Origin: Castanea sativa
Lineage: Eukaryota; Streptophyta; Magnoliopsida; Fagales; Fagaceae
Assembly: GCF_040712315.1 (NCBI RefSeq)
Contig: NC_134022.1
Coordinates: 7,502,001 to 7,566,000, forward strand
DNA length: 64,000 bases
Direction of reading: 5' to 3'
The notes beneath the pieces are model-generated. The model searched no databases. It was not told the DNA's origin and was given only the letters and a program-made list of their open reading frames with translations. Of this stretch, positions 10,560 through 21,880 are shown piece after piece (the first letter of the stretch is position 1; every line of letters begins with the position of its first letter). The position numbers and the translations under genes were made by a program.

Positions 10560-12203
10560 TTAATTTATCACTTAAATCCCTCTCCAAACACAGAACAAAT
10601 TAAGAAAACCCACAACCCTTAAACTTCTGCTTCCTCCCTCTTCCATCTTTGTTTGCCCAAACCTCCACCACACCACACACCGAAGCTCACCACCACAAAG
10701 GTCATTGGAGCTATGCGTGGAGCTTGGAAACATACTGAAGCCATTGTGAGCCACGATCCAAAGGTTTGTTTTTCATGATTTTCTCTTTTCCCCAATTTGG
10801 ATTTCGAATTATTTATGGGTTTTTATGGGTTTATGGGTTTTTTTGGAGCCTCACGAATTATTTATGGTTTTTTTTTCTTCTGTATTTTGGTTTCTTTATG
10901 GGTTTTGATTAGATTCCTAAGTGTGAGGGTTCAACCCGTAACTGAATTTGATTGTAGTTCTTGGAGGATTGTAGTTCTTATAAGTTCTAATTTAGTTCCA
11001 GGAGTATTAGTTGAAATGTATAAGTTCCAGGAGTATAAGTTCTAATTGTAGGAATTTTGTGAATTTTCAAATTAAGAAGTGTAATTAGTTAATTTGATAC
11101 CTAAGAGAGTATTATCTACTAATGAAAATTTTGCAGGGAAAATTTTGACCATAATTTCTATTATCTGCTAATGAATATCATGTTTATGTTTGCTCAAATA
11201 TCTTTATGCTGTCCTATTTGATTATTTTTTTTTATGCAAATCATTATATTTTTATGCTAACTTGTTTGTTGTGTATGGTTTTGCTATGACAGCTTAGTGC
11301 TCAAGTCCATGGCATAAGGTGTAGGAGATGATTGCCATTTAACATAGATTATACACAATTTTCTGCTTGACCAAATTGAATCTGATCTTTTTTTTTTTTG
11401 GTTGATAGTTACCTAACTCAGTTTTAGAAGATTCAAAAGAATGTTACTTCTATGATAAGATTGCTAAATTGTTTCCTATATATATTATTTTCAATTTTTT
11501 ATATTTCTTTATTTTTTTGTATTTTTTTTAAACCTTGACTTAAAGTTTTGGATTTGCTTTTATTGGGATCTTGTTCAATTAGGAATCCAGCACTAAAAGT
11601 TCTATATTTTTAGTCTCTATATTAGTTCAACAATGAAATGAATTTAATTGAATGATAATCTTGTTTTTTCTGATAGGTGCCTTTCCGACAAGTTTACTTG
11701 TGGTGGTTGTTGAATTCTCCACTGTCAACTTTAGTCTCTGGGACACAGCTAGTATCATTTATTTGATAGCAATTATAATATTTTTAGTTTCAAATATAAT
11801 CAACTCCTACTTGTAATGTCAATTTGATCTCTATATGTACCAAAGTGAAATTAAGGATGTACTTGGAGTTGTTTTATGTAATAAAGTTTATTGAGTTGTT
11901 GAGTAGGATGTTCAAATGTACCCTACCTTTGTTGTGCTTTTGTGGAATTAGTTTGAATTTCAAACAATCAAATTAGTTGTTGGATTTACTCTTTACTTGT
12001 ATCCTAAATTTAGTTGAAACGTTACCAATTTTCAATGATTAATTTTTAATGATAATTATAATATTAGCGTAAAATTTTCTAATTAAATTTTAATTTTGTA
12101 ATAGAACAAGTTTGCCAAATTGGGCAAGTTTAGTATTGTAATGGCAACAATTTTAAATTTATTATTAATTGTTGCTTATGAATTTTTCTTCTCTTTTGTT
12201 TTT
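10560..12203 (+). other. Possible leader and intron of the FAR1-like pseudogene
   Basis: A CA-rich leader-like stretch (10610-10690) is followed by 'gatccaaag|gtttg' near 10764, a possible donor. A pyrimidine tract ending 'tttttatag' at 12201-12209 lies 35 bases before the FAR1-like ATG. The DNA between is AT-rich with long T runs, as in plant introns. No coding region is supported, and the splice assignment is a guess. Confidence 0.3.
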
Positions 12204-12243
12204 TATAGGTCATATTGAAATTTAAAATTCTTGAATCGAAAAT

Positions 12244-14397
12244 ATGAGTGCAAACAACAAGGAACCTGAAACAATCTCACTTTGTGATATGGCGGATGAC
12301 TTAGAACATGATAAGTCATAAATAAAGGAAGATCAAAATAATGACTTCTTATTGGATGATTCAAATCAACTTTTTGCATGCAATAGGCATTTAGAACCAC
12401 GTTTTGATATGGTATTTGATAACTCAGAGGCTGCTCGTGCATATTATAATGCATATGCAAGGCGAAAGGGTTTTAGTATACGAGTAAATCATGCTCGAAA
12501 GAATAAAGATAAAATATTGGTTGGAACTTAATATGTTTGTTTGAAGGAAGGATTTCGTCATCAATGTAATGAAAACAATGTAAGAAAAGGTTCTAAGCGT
12601 GCAGAAACAAGAGTGGGATGCAAAGTAATGATAGGTTTAAAGAAAGTCGATGATACTTGGATTGTATGTAAGTTTGTGGAGGGTCATAATCATGAGCTTT
12701 TTACTCCTAAGAGTACAAGTTTGCTTTGTGGGCATAGAGTGATAACAAGTGCCCAAAAGAATCTTATAAATACACTCAATGAGTCAAGTATAGCCCCAAG
12801 CAAGATAATATGTATGTGTTAAGTAAAGAATCTGGTGGTGATTATAATGTTGGATGTATTCCAATTGATATTCAAAATTATTTGAGTAGTAAAAGAAGAA
12901 AGTTGCTTCAAGATGGAGATGCCCAGGGTCCAGGGAATATACAAATATTTTATTGAGAGTAAATGTAAAAATCCAGTTTTTGTTTATGCAATTGAAATTA
13001 ATGAAAATGGGTGCATGGGTAATTGCTTTTGGGCTGATGCTAGGTTAAGAATGGCATACCAATATTTTGGAGATGTCGTTACCTTTGACGGTACATACCA
13101 AACAAATCGTTATAAGATGCCTTTTGTTCCTTTCACAGGGGTTAACCACCATCATCAATTTGTGATGTTTGGATGTACTTTGCTTGTCAATGAAACAGCA
13201 GACTCTTATACATGGTTGTTGAATACTTGGCTTAATACAATGCCTGAAAATCCTCCTTCTACAATTATAATAGATGATGACAAGACTATGGCTAAGGCAA
13301 TTGCAGATATATTACCAAATGCAACTCATAGATTGTGTATGTAGCATCTTTTACAGAAAGTTCCAAAACAGTTGTCTTATGTATATAATAAATATCCACA
13401 TTTTCAGGGAGAATTTTACCATTGCATCCATGATACAGTCACTATTGAAGAGTTTGAGTTAGAATGGAATGAGATTATAGAGAAATATGGATTGGGGGAT
13501 AATGATTGGTTGGGAAATCTTTATATGCGGTGTGAAAGATGGGTTTTAGCTTACTTACGAAGCTCATTTTGTATTGGGATGTCTACAACTCAAAGGAGTG
13601 AAAGAATTAATAAATTTTTTAAAGATTATGTTCGTTCAAGTACAACGATAAGTGATTTTGTATATCAATATGAGCAAGCATTGAATGTACATTATCTTAA
13701 AGAGAAAGCACAAGATGTAAAGACAAAAAATTTAGTGCCAATTTTGAAAACATATTATAAGCTGAAAGCAGAGGCAGCAAAAGTTTATATAAGAAAGATA
13801 TTTATAAAATTTCAAGAAGAGTTATTTCGTAGTAAAAAATACAAGGCATCCAAATATCGTAAAGAATGAGTGAAGAAGATATACAAGGTGATAACTTATG
13901 GGAAAGAAAGTCCATTTTATGAAGTGTCTCTTGATATTGTTGAGACAAAAGCTATTTGTACATGTCATATGTTTGAGTTTGTTGGAATTATTTATAGGCA
14001 TATCCTTGTTGTTTTTGTGAAGAAATCCCTTGTGTATTTTCTTCCATCACATTATATTTTAGAAAGATGGACAATTAATGCTAAGAAGTGCATTGTACAT
14101 GACATATCTAGTGAGGTCGTACAGGTGGAGCATCAACTTTCTTCTACCATGATGAGAAATAGTTTGATGCTTCAATTTTTGGAAGTTGTAGAGGAGGGGT
14201 CACAATCAGAGAAGCAATACAAGCATCTTGGACAAACTTTACAAAAAGTTCATGAGGAGCTTCTAGCCATGCAAGATGTTTTTAATGTTGATGATTTAAG
14301 AAGTTCTGATAATATTACATTATATATATATATAATGATAATAATAATAATTATTATTATTATTCAACAAATGAAAAATGAAATATTTAAACTGTAG
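12244..14397 (+). pseudogene. FAR1/FRS-like gene (MULE transposase-derived), decayed
   Basis: FAR1-related proteins are domesticated Mutator transposases that act as nuclear regulators; the same fold is found in active MULEs. In order I see a FAR1 DNA-binding zinc domain (12421-12720: EAARAYYNAYARRKGFS, RVGCKVMIGLKK, EGHNHEL), an MULE transposase domain (12913-13560: DVVTFDGTYQTNRYKMPF, IIIDDDKTMAKAI, THRLCM*HLLQK, RWVLAYLR) and a SWIM-like zinc motif (13948-14010: CTCHMFEFVGIIYRH). In-frame stops lie at 12319 (TAA), 12529 (TAA), 13342 (TAG where Trp is usual) and 13867 (TGA). A frame shift near 12808 is restored near 12925. The SWIM motif has Tyr where the third metal-binding Cys belongs. 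No terminal inverted repeats were found around it. It is nonfunctional as written. Confidence 0.85.
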
Positions 14398-14419
14398 ATG
14401 TCTACACAATGACAAAACT

Positions 14420-14548
14420 AAGAGGTTGTTTGGTATGGGATTTTGAGCAACAATTTTCAGTTTTTAAACAACATTACATATATTTCCACATACTTTTTCA
14501 CCTACACGTATTTTAAAAAAATACGAACAATATTACCAAACGGCCCTT
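14420..14548. mobile_element. hAT-like MITE, family B, about 129 bp
   Basis: The left end is aagaggttgtttggta and the right end read in reverse is aagggccgtttggta. The interior (aacattacatatatttccacat..ttttcacctacacgtat) parallels 7906-8045. It lies just downstream of the FAR1-like pseudogene. Confidence 0.65.
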
Positions 14549-14664
14549 AGTGTGTAGCTTGTGTTTTATTTTTATTTTTATAAATAATCCAACAGTTTTA
14601 AACCGTAAACTTCTACATAGTGACATAACTAACTTGTGGGGCCATCTTCCTTCAATTTACTTTC

Positions 14665-15007
14665 GGCTAAAATGCAAAATCCACACTTTATATTTTACCA
14701 ATTATTCATTTCAGTTATCTACCTTTCAATTTTATTTAATTAAAGCTTTTTCATCAACTTTTGTTATATTTTATGGTTGAATTTTCAATTTTTTAAGTTT
14801 TTCTTCAAATTTCTTAAATTACAAAAATTCAATTAATGATTGAAAAGTATTTTCCATTTTTTTTAAAAAAAAATAACAAAAGTTGACAAAAATGCCTTAA
14901 TTGAATGAATAAAAAATTTAGAGTACTGAAATAAACGAAAAAAAACAAGGTTAAAAGATTGAAATAAACTATAAAGAAAATTAAAGGATGAGTTTTGTAT
15001 TTTAGCC
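14665..15007. mobile_element. TIR element, about 343 bp, non-autonomous
   Basis: The left arm begins ggctaaaatgcaaaatccac. The right arm in reverse begins ggctaaaatacaaaactcat and stays similar for about 35 bp. The interior is AT-rich without coding capacity. No clear target duplication was seen, so the superfamily is unassigned. Confidence 0.5.
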
Positions 15008-15009
15008 AT

Positions 15010-16600
15010 AATTTTTAAACAAAATATATGTAGTATATATACTTATTAAAATTTTGAGAGAATTGGCTTACTAAACTAAGTACTAGCCCCCCTAAAAATA
15101 TCCAGCGACCTTTTTATTATAAAAATTTATTCTTATATTTATCAAAATTTTGGATCATTCATGATTTTAAAGAATTCATCAGTTCCATTGTAAATTGTCT
15201 TTTCATATTGGATACAAGTTGATATTAGTGTATTTAACATTTATGAGTTATGATTAACTCAACATTAGATGTGTGTGTGCATGCACAATTGCACATGTTT
15301 TGTCTTGACTAATCTATTAGTACCATATAACTCAGCCCCTCCAAGCTAGCAAAAATTCCTAGTTCCGCCCTTATGTTTAAATTTGACAGTCCCATAAAGT
15401 TTCAATTGAGTTATAAGACTTTAAATATTATATACTTAGGTTTGGTTTGATAAAGAGAGTATAAAAGTGAAAGAGAAGTGAAATAGAAGAAAACATAAAA
15501 TGTTGGAAAAAATATTAGAATATCTAATTTAAAATCCTTTTAATCAGACAAATTAATAGTTTAGAAATAAAAAAATTGTTAAATTTCTTTTGTGTTATCT
15601 TTGAATTATTTTAAATATATTTAATAAAAGTATCAAATTATTACTTTTTTTCCCTATTGGAAGATCAAATATTGATGACTTCATATAGTGAATGTCTATC
15701 TCTCTTTTTCCTTCTTTCCAACTTTTTACTCTACCAAATGAGAGAATTATTCATCCTTTTTTTTTTCCACGTCTTCCATCATTCTCTTGATTCCTTGTTA
15801 AACACACAATAACAGACTTTTACTAATGAAGTTAGTTAAGGACATGACTTGCCAAGAATCACACACATGAACATATCAATTATCAAAAAGCATTACGTTA
15901 TATAAACAAACACGCATGAATTAAAAATTAACTAATCATCAGTTCACTTGCTCACAGTTATATATGCACAAATAAGTGTGTATATTATGGACTTATGGTG
16001 ACTAACTATGTTGTTAACAAGTAGATAAAGTTGGAGACAACGCCAATTGATGCAAGATTTCCCTTAATGAACCAAACACGACATTGCTACACTTGCTACC
16101 TTGAGTACCACAAGTGAGTAACTCTTTATTCTTTTCTCTCCATGATTATCATCTGTATTTCTCATAAAACGGTTTCACCAGTTGGTTTGAAATGACACAT
16201 CATCATCTAATCTTAGGCTTATAAAGAGAGAGATTTTAAAACATCTCAAACCAGGAAAAAAAAGAAAAAAAAAAAAAAAGATAGAAACCCCAACAACTTA
16301 TTTAATATTGATAAAAGCTAAATTAAAAACAAAAACATTATTGATGTTCTTTGTTGATTTAGGTGCATTCAAAAGAAAGGTAAACATGCACCTGAGTGTG
16401 AGAAGTTTGCAGACTATTATTGATCGATGTGTCCTCTTGAATGGGTAAGAAATAATTAATCAATACATAGTTATGGCATTTTTGTTGAATTCTTATGTTA
16501 TGGTGAAGAAAGAGAACAAGGAATATTTCCTGGTCCAATCTAGAAAGAAACCAACATATGGATATCTGGAAGTTATTTGTCTTCCTAATTCCTGTATTTA
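15010..16600. other. Intergenic, no gene seen
   Basis: AT-rich DNA. The stretch 15080-15373 ends in 'cctccaagctagcaaaaatt' and 'cctagttccgccctta', which look like a dispersed-repeat end, but no second boundary was found. No coding region is supported. Confidence 0.4.
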
Positions 16601-16603
16601 CAT

Positions 16604-16653
<50 letters not shown>
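16604..16653. repeat. Compound microsatellite (CA)n(TA)n
   Basis: About 15 CA units are followed directly by about 10 TA units. Confidence 0.95.
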
Positions 16654-16796
16654 GAACTAAGCAATCGTGTATAAGAGTAATATTATCTACAACATAATAA
16701 ATGCATGGCAACCATAAGAAAACTCATCATGCATACTTGAAATTTAACATTAAAGCAATCTAGGAAGTCTTTTTTAAAACATTTAATGAGACCTTT

Positions 16797-16964
16797 TTTA
16801 AAATTTTTTTTTTTTATACAAGATAGAATTTTTACTCTAGCCTAATCTAAGTATATATGTGTGTGAAGCTCCCTCCTGGAGATTTGAACCCTAACCCTTG
16901 CCCCTCACACCCCACAAATATTTATACTTGTAGAGTGACTACCGTACCAAGGATGAGCGGTGGT
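16797..16964 (-). repeat. SINE, family 2, with target duplication
   Basis: Read on the minus strand, the unit begins ccaccgctcatccttggtac, has a box-B-like 'gggttcaaatctcc', and ends in an A run (T run at 16807-16816 on the plus strand). The same unit recurs at 50779-50937. It is flanked by a near-perfect direct repeat, TTTAATGAGACC, at 16782-16793 and 16965-16976, continuing with TTT/CTTT. A pol III type promoter plus A tail plus duplication supports a tRNA-derived SINE. Confidence 0.75.
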
Positions 16965-17094
16965 TTTAATGAGACCCTTTCAGTGTTACGAAAAGGGGGG
17001 AAAATTGTCTTTCTTTTTCATTTTTATCAAATAACAAGATTAAGTAGTGCATATTTTATTATGGGTTAGAATACTATTTATAATCTTTAAGTTT

Positions 17095-17200
17095 GAGGTT
17101 GTTTAGTAGGTTCCAATTAACTTAACTTGGGGTTCAATCCCTATTTACACCAAAAACCAATTAGTGTCTTGGTATGATGATAAAGTGCGCATTAACTTCA
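17095..17200 (+). repeat. Degenerate SINE fragment (family 1)
   Basis: Contains 'ggttccaattaacttaactt' joined directly to 'ggggttcaatccctatttac' and 'accaaaaaccaattagtgtc'. Compared with 1173-1339 the middle of the tRNA-like head is deleted. This is an old, broken copy. Confidence 0.55.
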
Positions 17201-18213
17201 TATTGATATTGTTAATCACAACTTTTGAGAATTTACAAGTAACTCATTGCTCTAAGACTATCATGATGAGAAATAAAAGTAAAAATAAAAATAAATAGAA
17301 AGAGGAGATTTTACCCTAATGTGTATTTTTTGGATTTTTCTTGTTATGAAAGCATAGCAAAAATCTAACTAAGCATGATATGATTGAATACTAGGGAAAA
17401 AAAATCTAACAGCAAAGAAGCGAAAAATTACTTCCATTATCCGGTGAGTGAATGGTTGATATCCAAGGGTGTATAGTTTATCCTTTGTCCTTACTATCAC
17501 TTTTATTCTTGGATCCTCTCTTCCAAATTTTCACCTTGTTAGAGCATTAACATCCGGGATGTAAAAAAGTGTCTATTTTGTATCCTCAAATATCCCTTTA
17601 TTTATTTTACCAACTCATTTTACAACTCATACTACATCCTAGTTTTTATTTTTCTCATCACAATCAACACTAGTCATTTTCTTAATATTTTTCTCTCTCT
17701 CTTCTTACTCACTGCTAGTGCCTCTCTTCATATCTCTCTGAACCATAGCGTAAACAACCCACGACAACATAAAACCCACGACAACCAAAAGGTCCAAAAC
17801 CACCAACAACCACCACATCTCTCTGTACACAGCATAACAACCCAAACAATCCATTACCACCACAACCACAACCATTAATAGCCACCAAAAACCACATCAA
17901 ACCAGCCACCACCACCACACCAAACCATTACCCCTTCATCGCAACCGTAGCCCATTTCCACCACCACCACCACACTAAACCAACCCACCACCACACAGAC
18001 CGAAATCCTCACCCACCACAACCCACCAAAACCCAAACCCACACATCCCACAACCTACCAAAACCCACAACCCACACATCCCATGCCCACCATTCGATCA
18101 TCGTTGCTATAGGAACACCACCCTTAGACCTCAAACTTCGACCATCAACACCACAAACCTCAAACCCACGACAAATCCATCCACCTCAAAAATAGCAACC
18201 CTCATCCTCACCG

Positions 18214-18631
18214 TGTAGGGAATTTCCACGAATTCCTAACCTATGAGAAACAAAAATAGAGAAAACACACACCAAAGAAAAATAATCACACGCACAAAAC
18301 AGTATTTACGTGGTTCGGCAATTTACCTACATCCACAGAGTTGTAGGGATTTCACTGTTATCAGGGAAACATACAAAGTGCGGCTACAGTATTTTTCTCT
18401 CTCTAAAAAATGACAACCACTAACCTAATAACAAAAATAGCATTTTCTACATCTTGCACACAAGATTCACAATGGGCTACAAAACGGGCCAAAAATTTGT
18501 CGATCCAAGCCTCCGCTCCATGGACTAAGCCTCAGAAAATCTCCCATTAAAAACTACGCAACATTATTCGAGTCGGGTCTGGTCGGGTCGTCAACCGGAT
18601 CAAATATAACTAGGCTCCACAAAGCCCAACA
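18214..18631. mobile_element. Solo LTR, 418 bp
   Basis: The unit starts TGTAGGGAATTTCC and ends AAAGCCCAACA, that is TG..CA with short inverted ends. It is flanked by a perfect 5-bp direct repeat CACCG at 18209-18213 and 18632-18636. No internal domain or second LTR is present. That is the signature of a solo LTR left by recombination between the two LTRs of a retrotransposon. It contains 'tacgtggttcggcaattta', a motif I associate with dispersed plant LTR sequences. Orientation was not determined. Confidence 0.8.
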
Positions 18632-18771
18632 CACCGATCCACCACCATTAGAACACAGAGAACAAAGAGGAGAGAATCGGAGATCCCACCTAAAATCAAG
18701 AGGGAAAGTTGAGAGAGAAGAAAGTTTCAGAGACTGAGAGAGTAGTGCTTGAGAGAGAAGTGCAGAGGGGG

Positions 18772-18775
<4 letters not shown>

Positions 18776-18803
<28 letters not shown>
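18776..18803. repeat. (GA)n microsatellite
   Basis: About 14 GA repeats inside the 3' part of the TIR element. Confidence 0.9.
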
Positions 18804-18808
<5 letters not shown>

Positions 18809-19484
18809 CTAATTAAATTATTATTATTTTGTTTACAACCTCGTGAATATTAGGTTCTAAATATAAGTACCTACTGTTCACGAGTTCTAAAATTTTTGAG
18901 TTTTACATACCGGGTTGGAGTTGCTAAAATAGCAACTGGGGGGGGGGGTGTACACTCCCCATTGCTAGTGCTCTTATATGGCTTTCTCAGAAGATGGATG
19001 CTTGTTGATGAAGCTTTTCTTCTGTTGGTGATGTTGATAAATGCAGTGACCTAAAAAACTACTTGGATTTTGTCTATATGAATGGTTTATATGGATTCCT
19101 AAGGGTTTATGTGTTGGGTGTTGGTGTGGAAAAAATATTTTGTATTAAATGATACTACATCATCTATATCAAAACCTAATAAATGAGAGACATGTATGTA
19201 AAGATAACTACCCATTAACACATGCCTTTTTTTTGTTAGTGGAGTAGTTATTTTTTGCTGACATGTTTCACACTTATTCGATTTTGATATTGTTGACACG
19301 ATATCATTTGATACCAAATACCTTCTTGTTGGCGTGTAGTGAAAAGTGGGGAAGAAGACCATGAAAATTTGTAGGTTTGGGTGTTTTGTCGATTAACTTT
19401 GAATTAAAGAGGTTTTAGAAATTTCTCATGAGTGAAAATTTGGACCTTCTAACATACTTATGGTACTTTATATAAAGTTGAAGG

Positions 19485-19666
19485 AGTAATGTTGCAGCCA
19501 TAAATATTTTACAACATTTTTACAAACTATTGATGTGGTTAGCTTTATTGGTTTTCATCTAGGCCTATCATTAATATCATTTTTTTTTATCTACCAATAA
19601 CCACTCACCATATTAGCAAAATTTGTAAAATTTTGTGTAAAAAAATTTGCATCCTTAGCATTATTC
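19485..19666. mobile_element. MITE, about 180 bp
   Basis: The left end 'gtaatgttgcagccataaat' is loosely complementary to the right end, which reads 'aataatgctaaggatgcaaa' in reverse, and both arms continue into 'attttac' motifs. The interior contains 'tattggttttcatctaggcc' and 'ataaccactcaccat', typical of a common small plant element. No clear duplication was seen. Confidence 0.45.
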
Positions 19667-20467
19667 AAAATTGAAGAGTTTTTGTTGCAAAAAAATCTAA
19701 AAATTTCCCAAAACAATTATGAAAATCTTAGAAAATTAGGAAATTTTATTTATTAAACTTAGTCCAAGTAGGTGATTTAAGTCCAAATGAGATTGTCATT
19801 TATCGGAAAAAAATAGTCTAAAGTAATTCACATGGAATATCAAGAAGCACTTTGAAGCTTTGGATTGAAGTTAAAAGATCTTTGATTTGAAGCTGAAGCC
19901 CGTACGCTTTGCTTCTTCTTGTTTTTTGGAGAAGAAAATTTGGGGAGTTCCATTGCCTTTTTTTTTTTTTAACTGTGATTTGTGTTGGTTGAATTGGGTT
20001 TGATATGGTTGTGTTTGGATGTTTCCAGTGTGGTTGTGTTTGGGCGTTTGTGATTCTAATGATGGGGATTCCAAAGAGAGTGAAATTGAGGAAAGATGAG
20101 GTAAAATTTGATTTTGGGAGAGAGAGAAAATGATATTTAAATAAAATAGTTAATAGAATATTGAGACGGTTGTGAATAATAGATTAGTTAAACTAACAAA
20201 AATGACAAAATTTGACTAAAACATATTCAGATTCACATGATTGATGTGAATATTTTTATGGATGTTTTTATTAAGAATTTTCTAATTAATTCAAATATGA
20301 TATTTTCCAAAAATCTATTATATATAAATAGTTCATTAACTATTCTTTTCTTTTTTATTGATCTAGTTCATTAACTATTCTTAGTTATCAATTATCCATA
20401 TATATTAGATTAAAGTTTGGCTCTATATCAGTTTGGAGCTATCTTTTCAACTCATTATATGACAGAC
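19667..20467. other. Intergenic, no gene seen
   Basis: AT-rich. Short frames here match nothing recognisable. Confidence 0.45.
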
Positions 20468-20861
20468 AAAATTTGGCTACAAATTTAGTTATAGCCTAAG
20501 GTTACAAATTTACTCAATATCTTTTTATTGGATGTGAATTTTGTCAAATTCACCATTGAATTACATTTTCTTCTTATTTCTTACATACTTGCAAAATTTT
20601 CAGAAAATAAAAGATCTATAGTTATATTATCAATCAATTGTTTAAATTGTAAGTTTTTATAATATAAAATTATGCTTAAAAAATAAGTTTCTAAATTATA
20701 TAGTAAATAAAATCCTGATCGAAACAAAATTTGATATGTGTTTTAAGAGTATAAAGGACATATAATTCAATGGTTCATTTTTTAAAAATATACAGAATTG
20801 TTAGTTTTATTTAATGAAGTTGCAATTCTAGGCAATAATTAAATTTGTAACCAAACTTTAT
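20468..20861. mobile_element. MITE, family A, about 394 bp
   Basis: The left arm aaaatttggctacaaattta matches the right arm in reverse (aaagtttggttacaaattta), and both continue with an 'attata/attattgcct' block. The interior aligns with 4436-4819, for example the stretch from 'attggatg' through 'caatcaattgtttaaatt' to 'atagtaaataaa'. The two copies differ at the very ends, so they are separate subfamilies. Confidence 0.65.
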
Positions 20862-21021
20862 CTTTATATGACAATTTATAATACAATTTATTTATATTAT
20901 TTGAATAAATCACACTACTCATAAACAAAACCTATATATGAATGTGTTTTTCAAATGCCATCGAGTAGTAGGTTAGCCAAACTTTTTCCTATATGCTTTA
21001 TTAAAAAGAAAATCCTCTATA

Positions 21022-21026
<5 letters not shown>

Positions 21027-21053
<27 letters not shown>
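21027..21053. repeat. (TA)n microsatellite
   Basis: About 13 pure TA repeats. Confidence 0.9.
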
Positions 21054-21057
<4 letters not shown>

Positions 21058-21229
21058 ATGGGAAACCTTTGTATTATTAGTTGCACGGTATTACGGTAAA
21101 ATAAAAATGAAAAAAAGAAAGAAAGAAAAGAAAAACGTAATATGTAATGGGAAAGACACGAATGAATGACAACACGAGGAAGCACACTCTAAAGTCACAA
21201 CCATCTTTCAATCAATGCCACCTTGAGTG

Positions 21230-21880
21230 CCATCTACCGCCTACCAGCTCCAAATGTCACACCACGCGCCTCACGTGGTAAGTTTTAAACAATGAAAATG
21301 TGAACTAACATGGAATTACTATTTTTCCCTATCCACTCGTGATTTGCCACGTGATTACTTATAACAAAAAATTATGTAAAATATTGTGCTATTAGCATTG
21401 CTAGGAAGATAAAACCCCCTATAACGTGACTTACACTGTTGGTCCCCTCAATGCACATAAAACTCTACAACTTTTGTCATGTCAGTTTTACATAGATCAA
21501 TTATTTTCTTCTTTAACCTCTCACAGTTTGACATGTGTAACCAAAGTTGAGGTAGTTTATGGGGTCTTAAAATTTTTGCCCAATTAAACCCGCGCGTGTC
21601 CCCAACGTCGCAAACAATTTCCCCATTCCTCACGCGCTCTCCTTCTCCCTGACGTCGCACACACGAGACACGCACAAACCCAAAAAACACACACAAAACA
21701 CAAACACTCTCCCTTCCTCATTTCTCACTCTCTCTTTCTTCCCCAAAGCTCTTATTTCTTTTTTCTCTCTCTCTCTCTCTCACCAAACCCTAACCCTAAC
21801 CCCCAAACAACATCTACCAATCTCTCTAAAACCCTAACCCTAATTCCACCTCCAAATCGCCTTCTCCCTCCTGGCTGAGG
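21230..21880 (+). promoter_or_regulatory. UPF1 promoter region and 5' leader
   Basis: Two G-box palindromes CACGTG (21272-21277 and 21348-21353) lie 530-610 bp before the ATG. The leader (about 21690-21880) is strongly CT-rich. It contains two telo-box clusters of the type AAACCCTAACCCTAA (21785-21802 and 21828-21845), elements common in leaders of plant genes for translation and cell-growth functions. No clear TATA box was seen, which fits a housekeeping promoter. Confidence 0.55.

Larger units (their letters stand above)
17542..18973. mobile_element. TIR element (TTA target), about 1.43 kb, with nested LTR
   Basis: The outer ends are gagcattaacat on the left and, in reverse, gagcactagcaatg on the right. 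Each is abutted by TTA (17539-17541 and 18974-18976), a 3-bp duplication of the PIF/Harbinger type. The inverted repeat is short and imperfect, so the assignment is tentative. The interior is a CCA/CAC-rich stretch (17740-18180), which is low-complexity rather than coding, then the solo LTR at 18214-18631, then a GA microsatellite. There is no transposase. Confidence 0.45.

Noticed and set aside
15080..15373. Possible dispersed repeat ending in 'ccgccctta'
   Set aside because: Only one plausible edge; no inverted repeat or duplication found.
17715..18180. Val/Gly-rich minus-strand frame and CCA-rich plus strand
   Set aside because: Low-complexity CCA/CAC repeats inside a TIR element; no conserved motif.
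21785..21845. Interstitial telomere
   Set aside because: Only two short CCCTAA clusters in a CT-rich leader; they fit telo-box promoter/leader elements rather than telomeric DNA.
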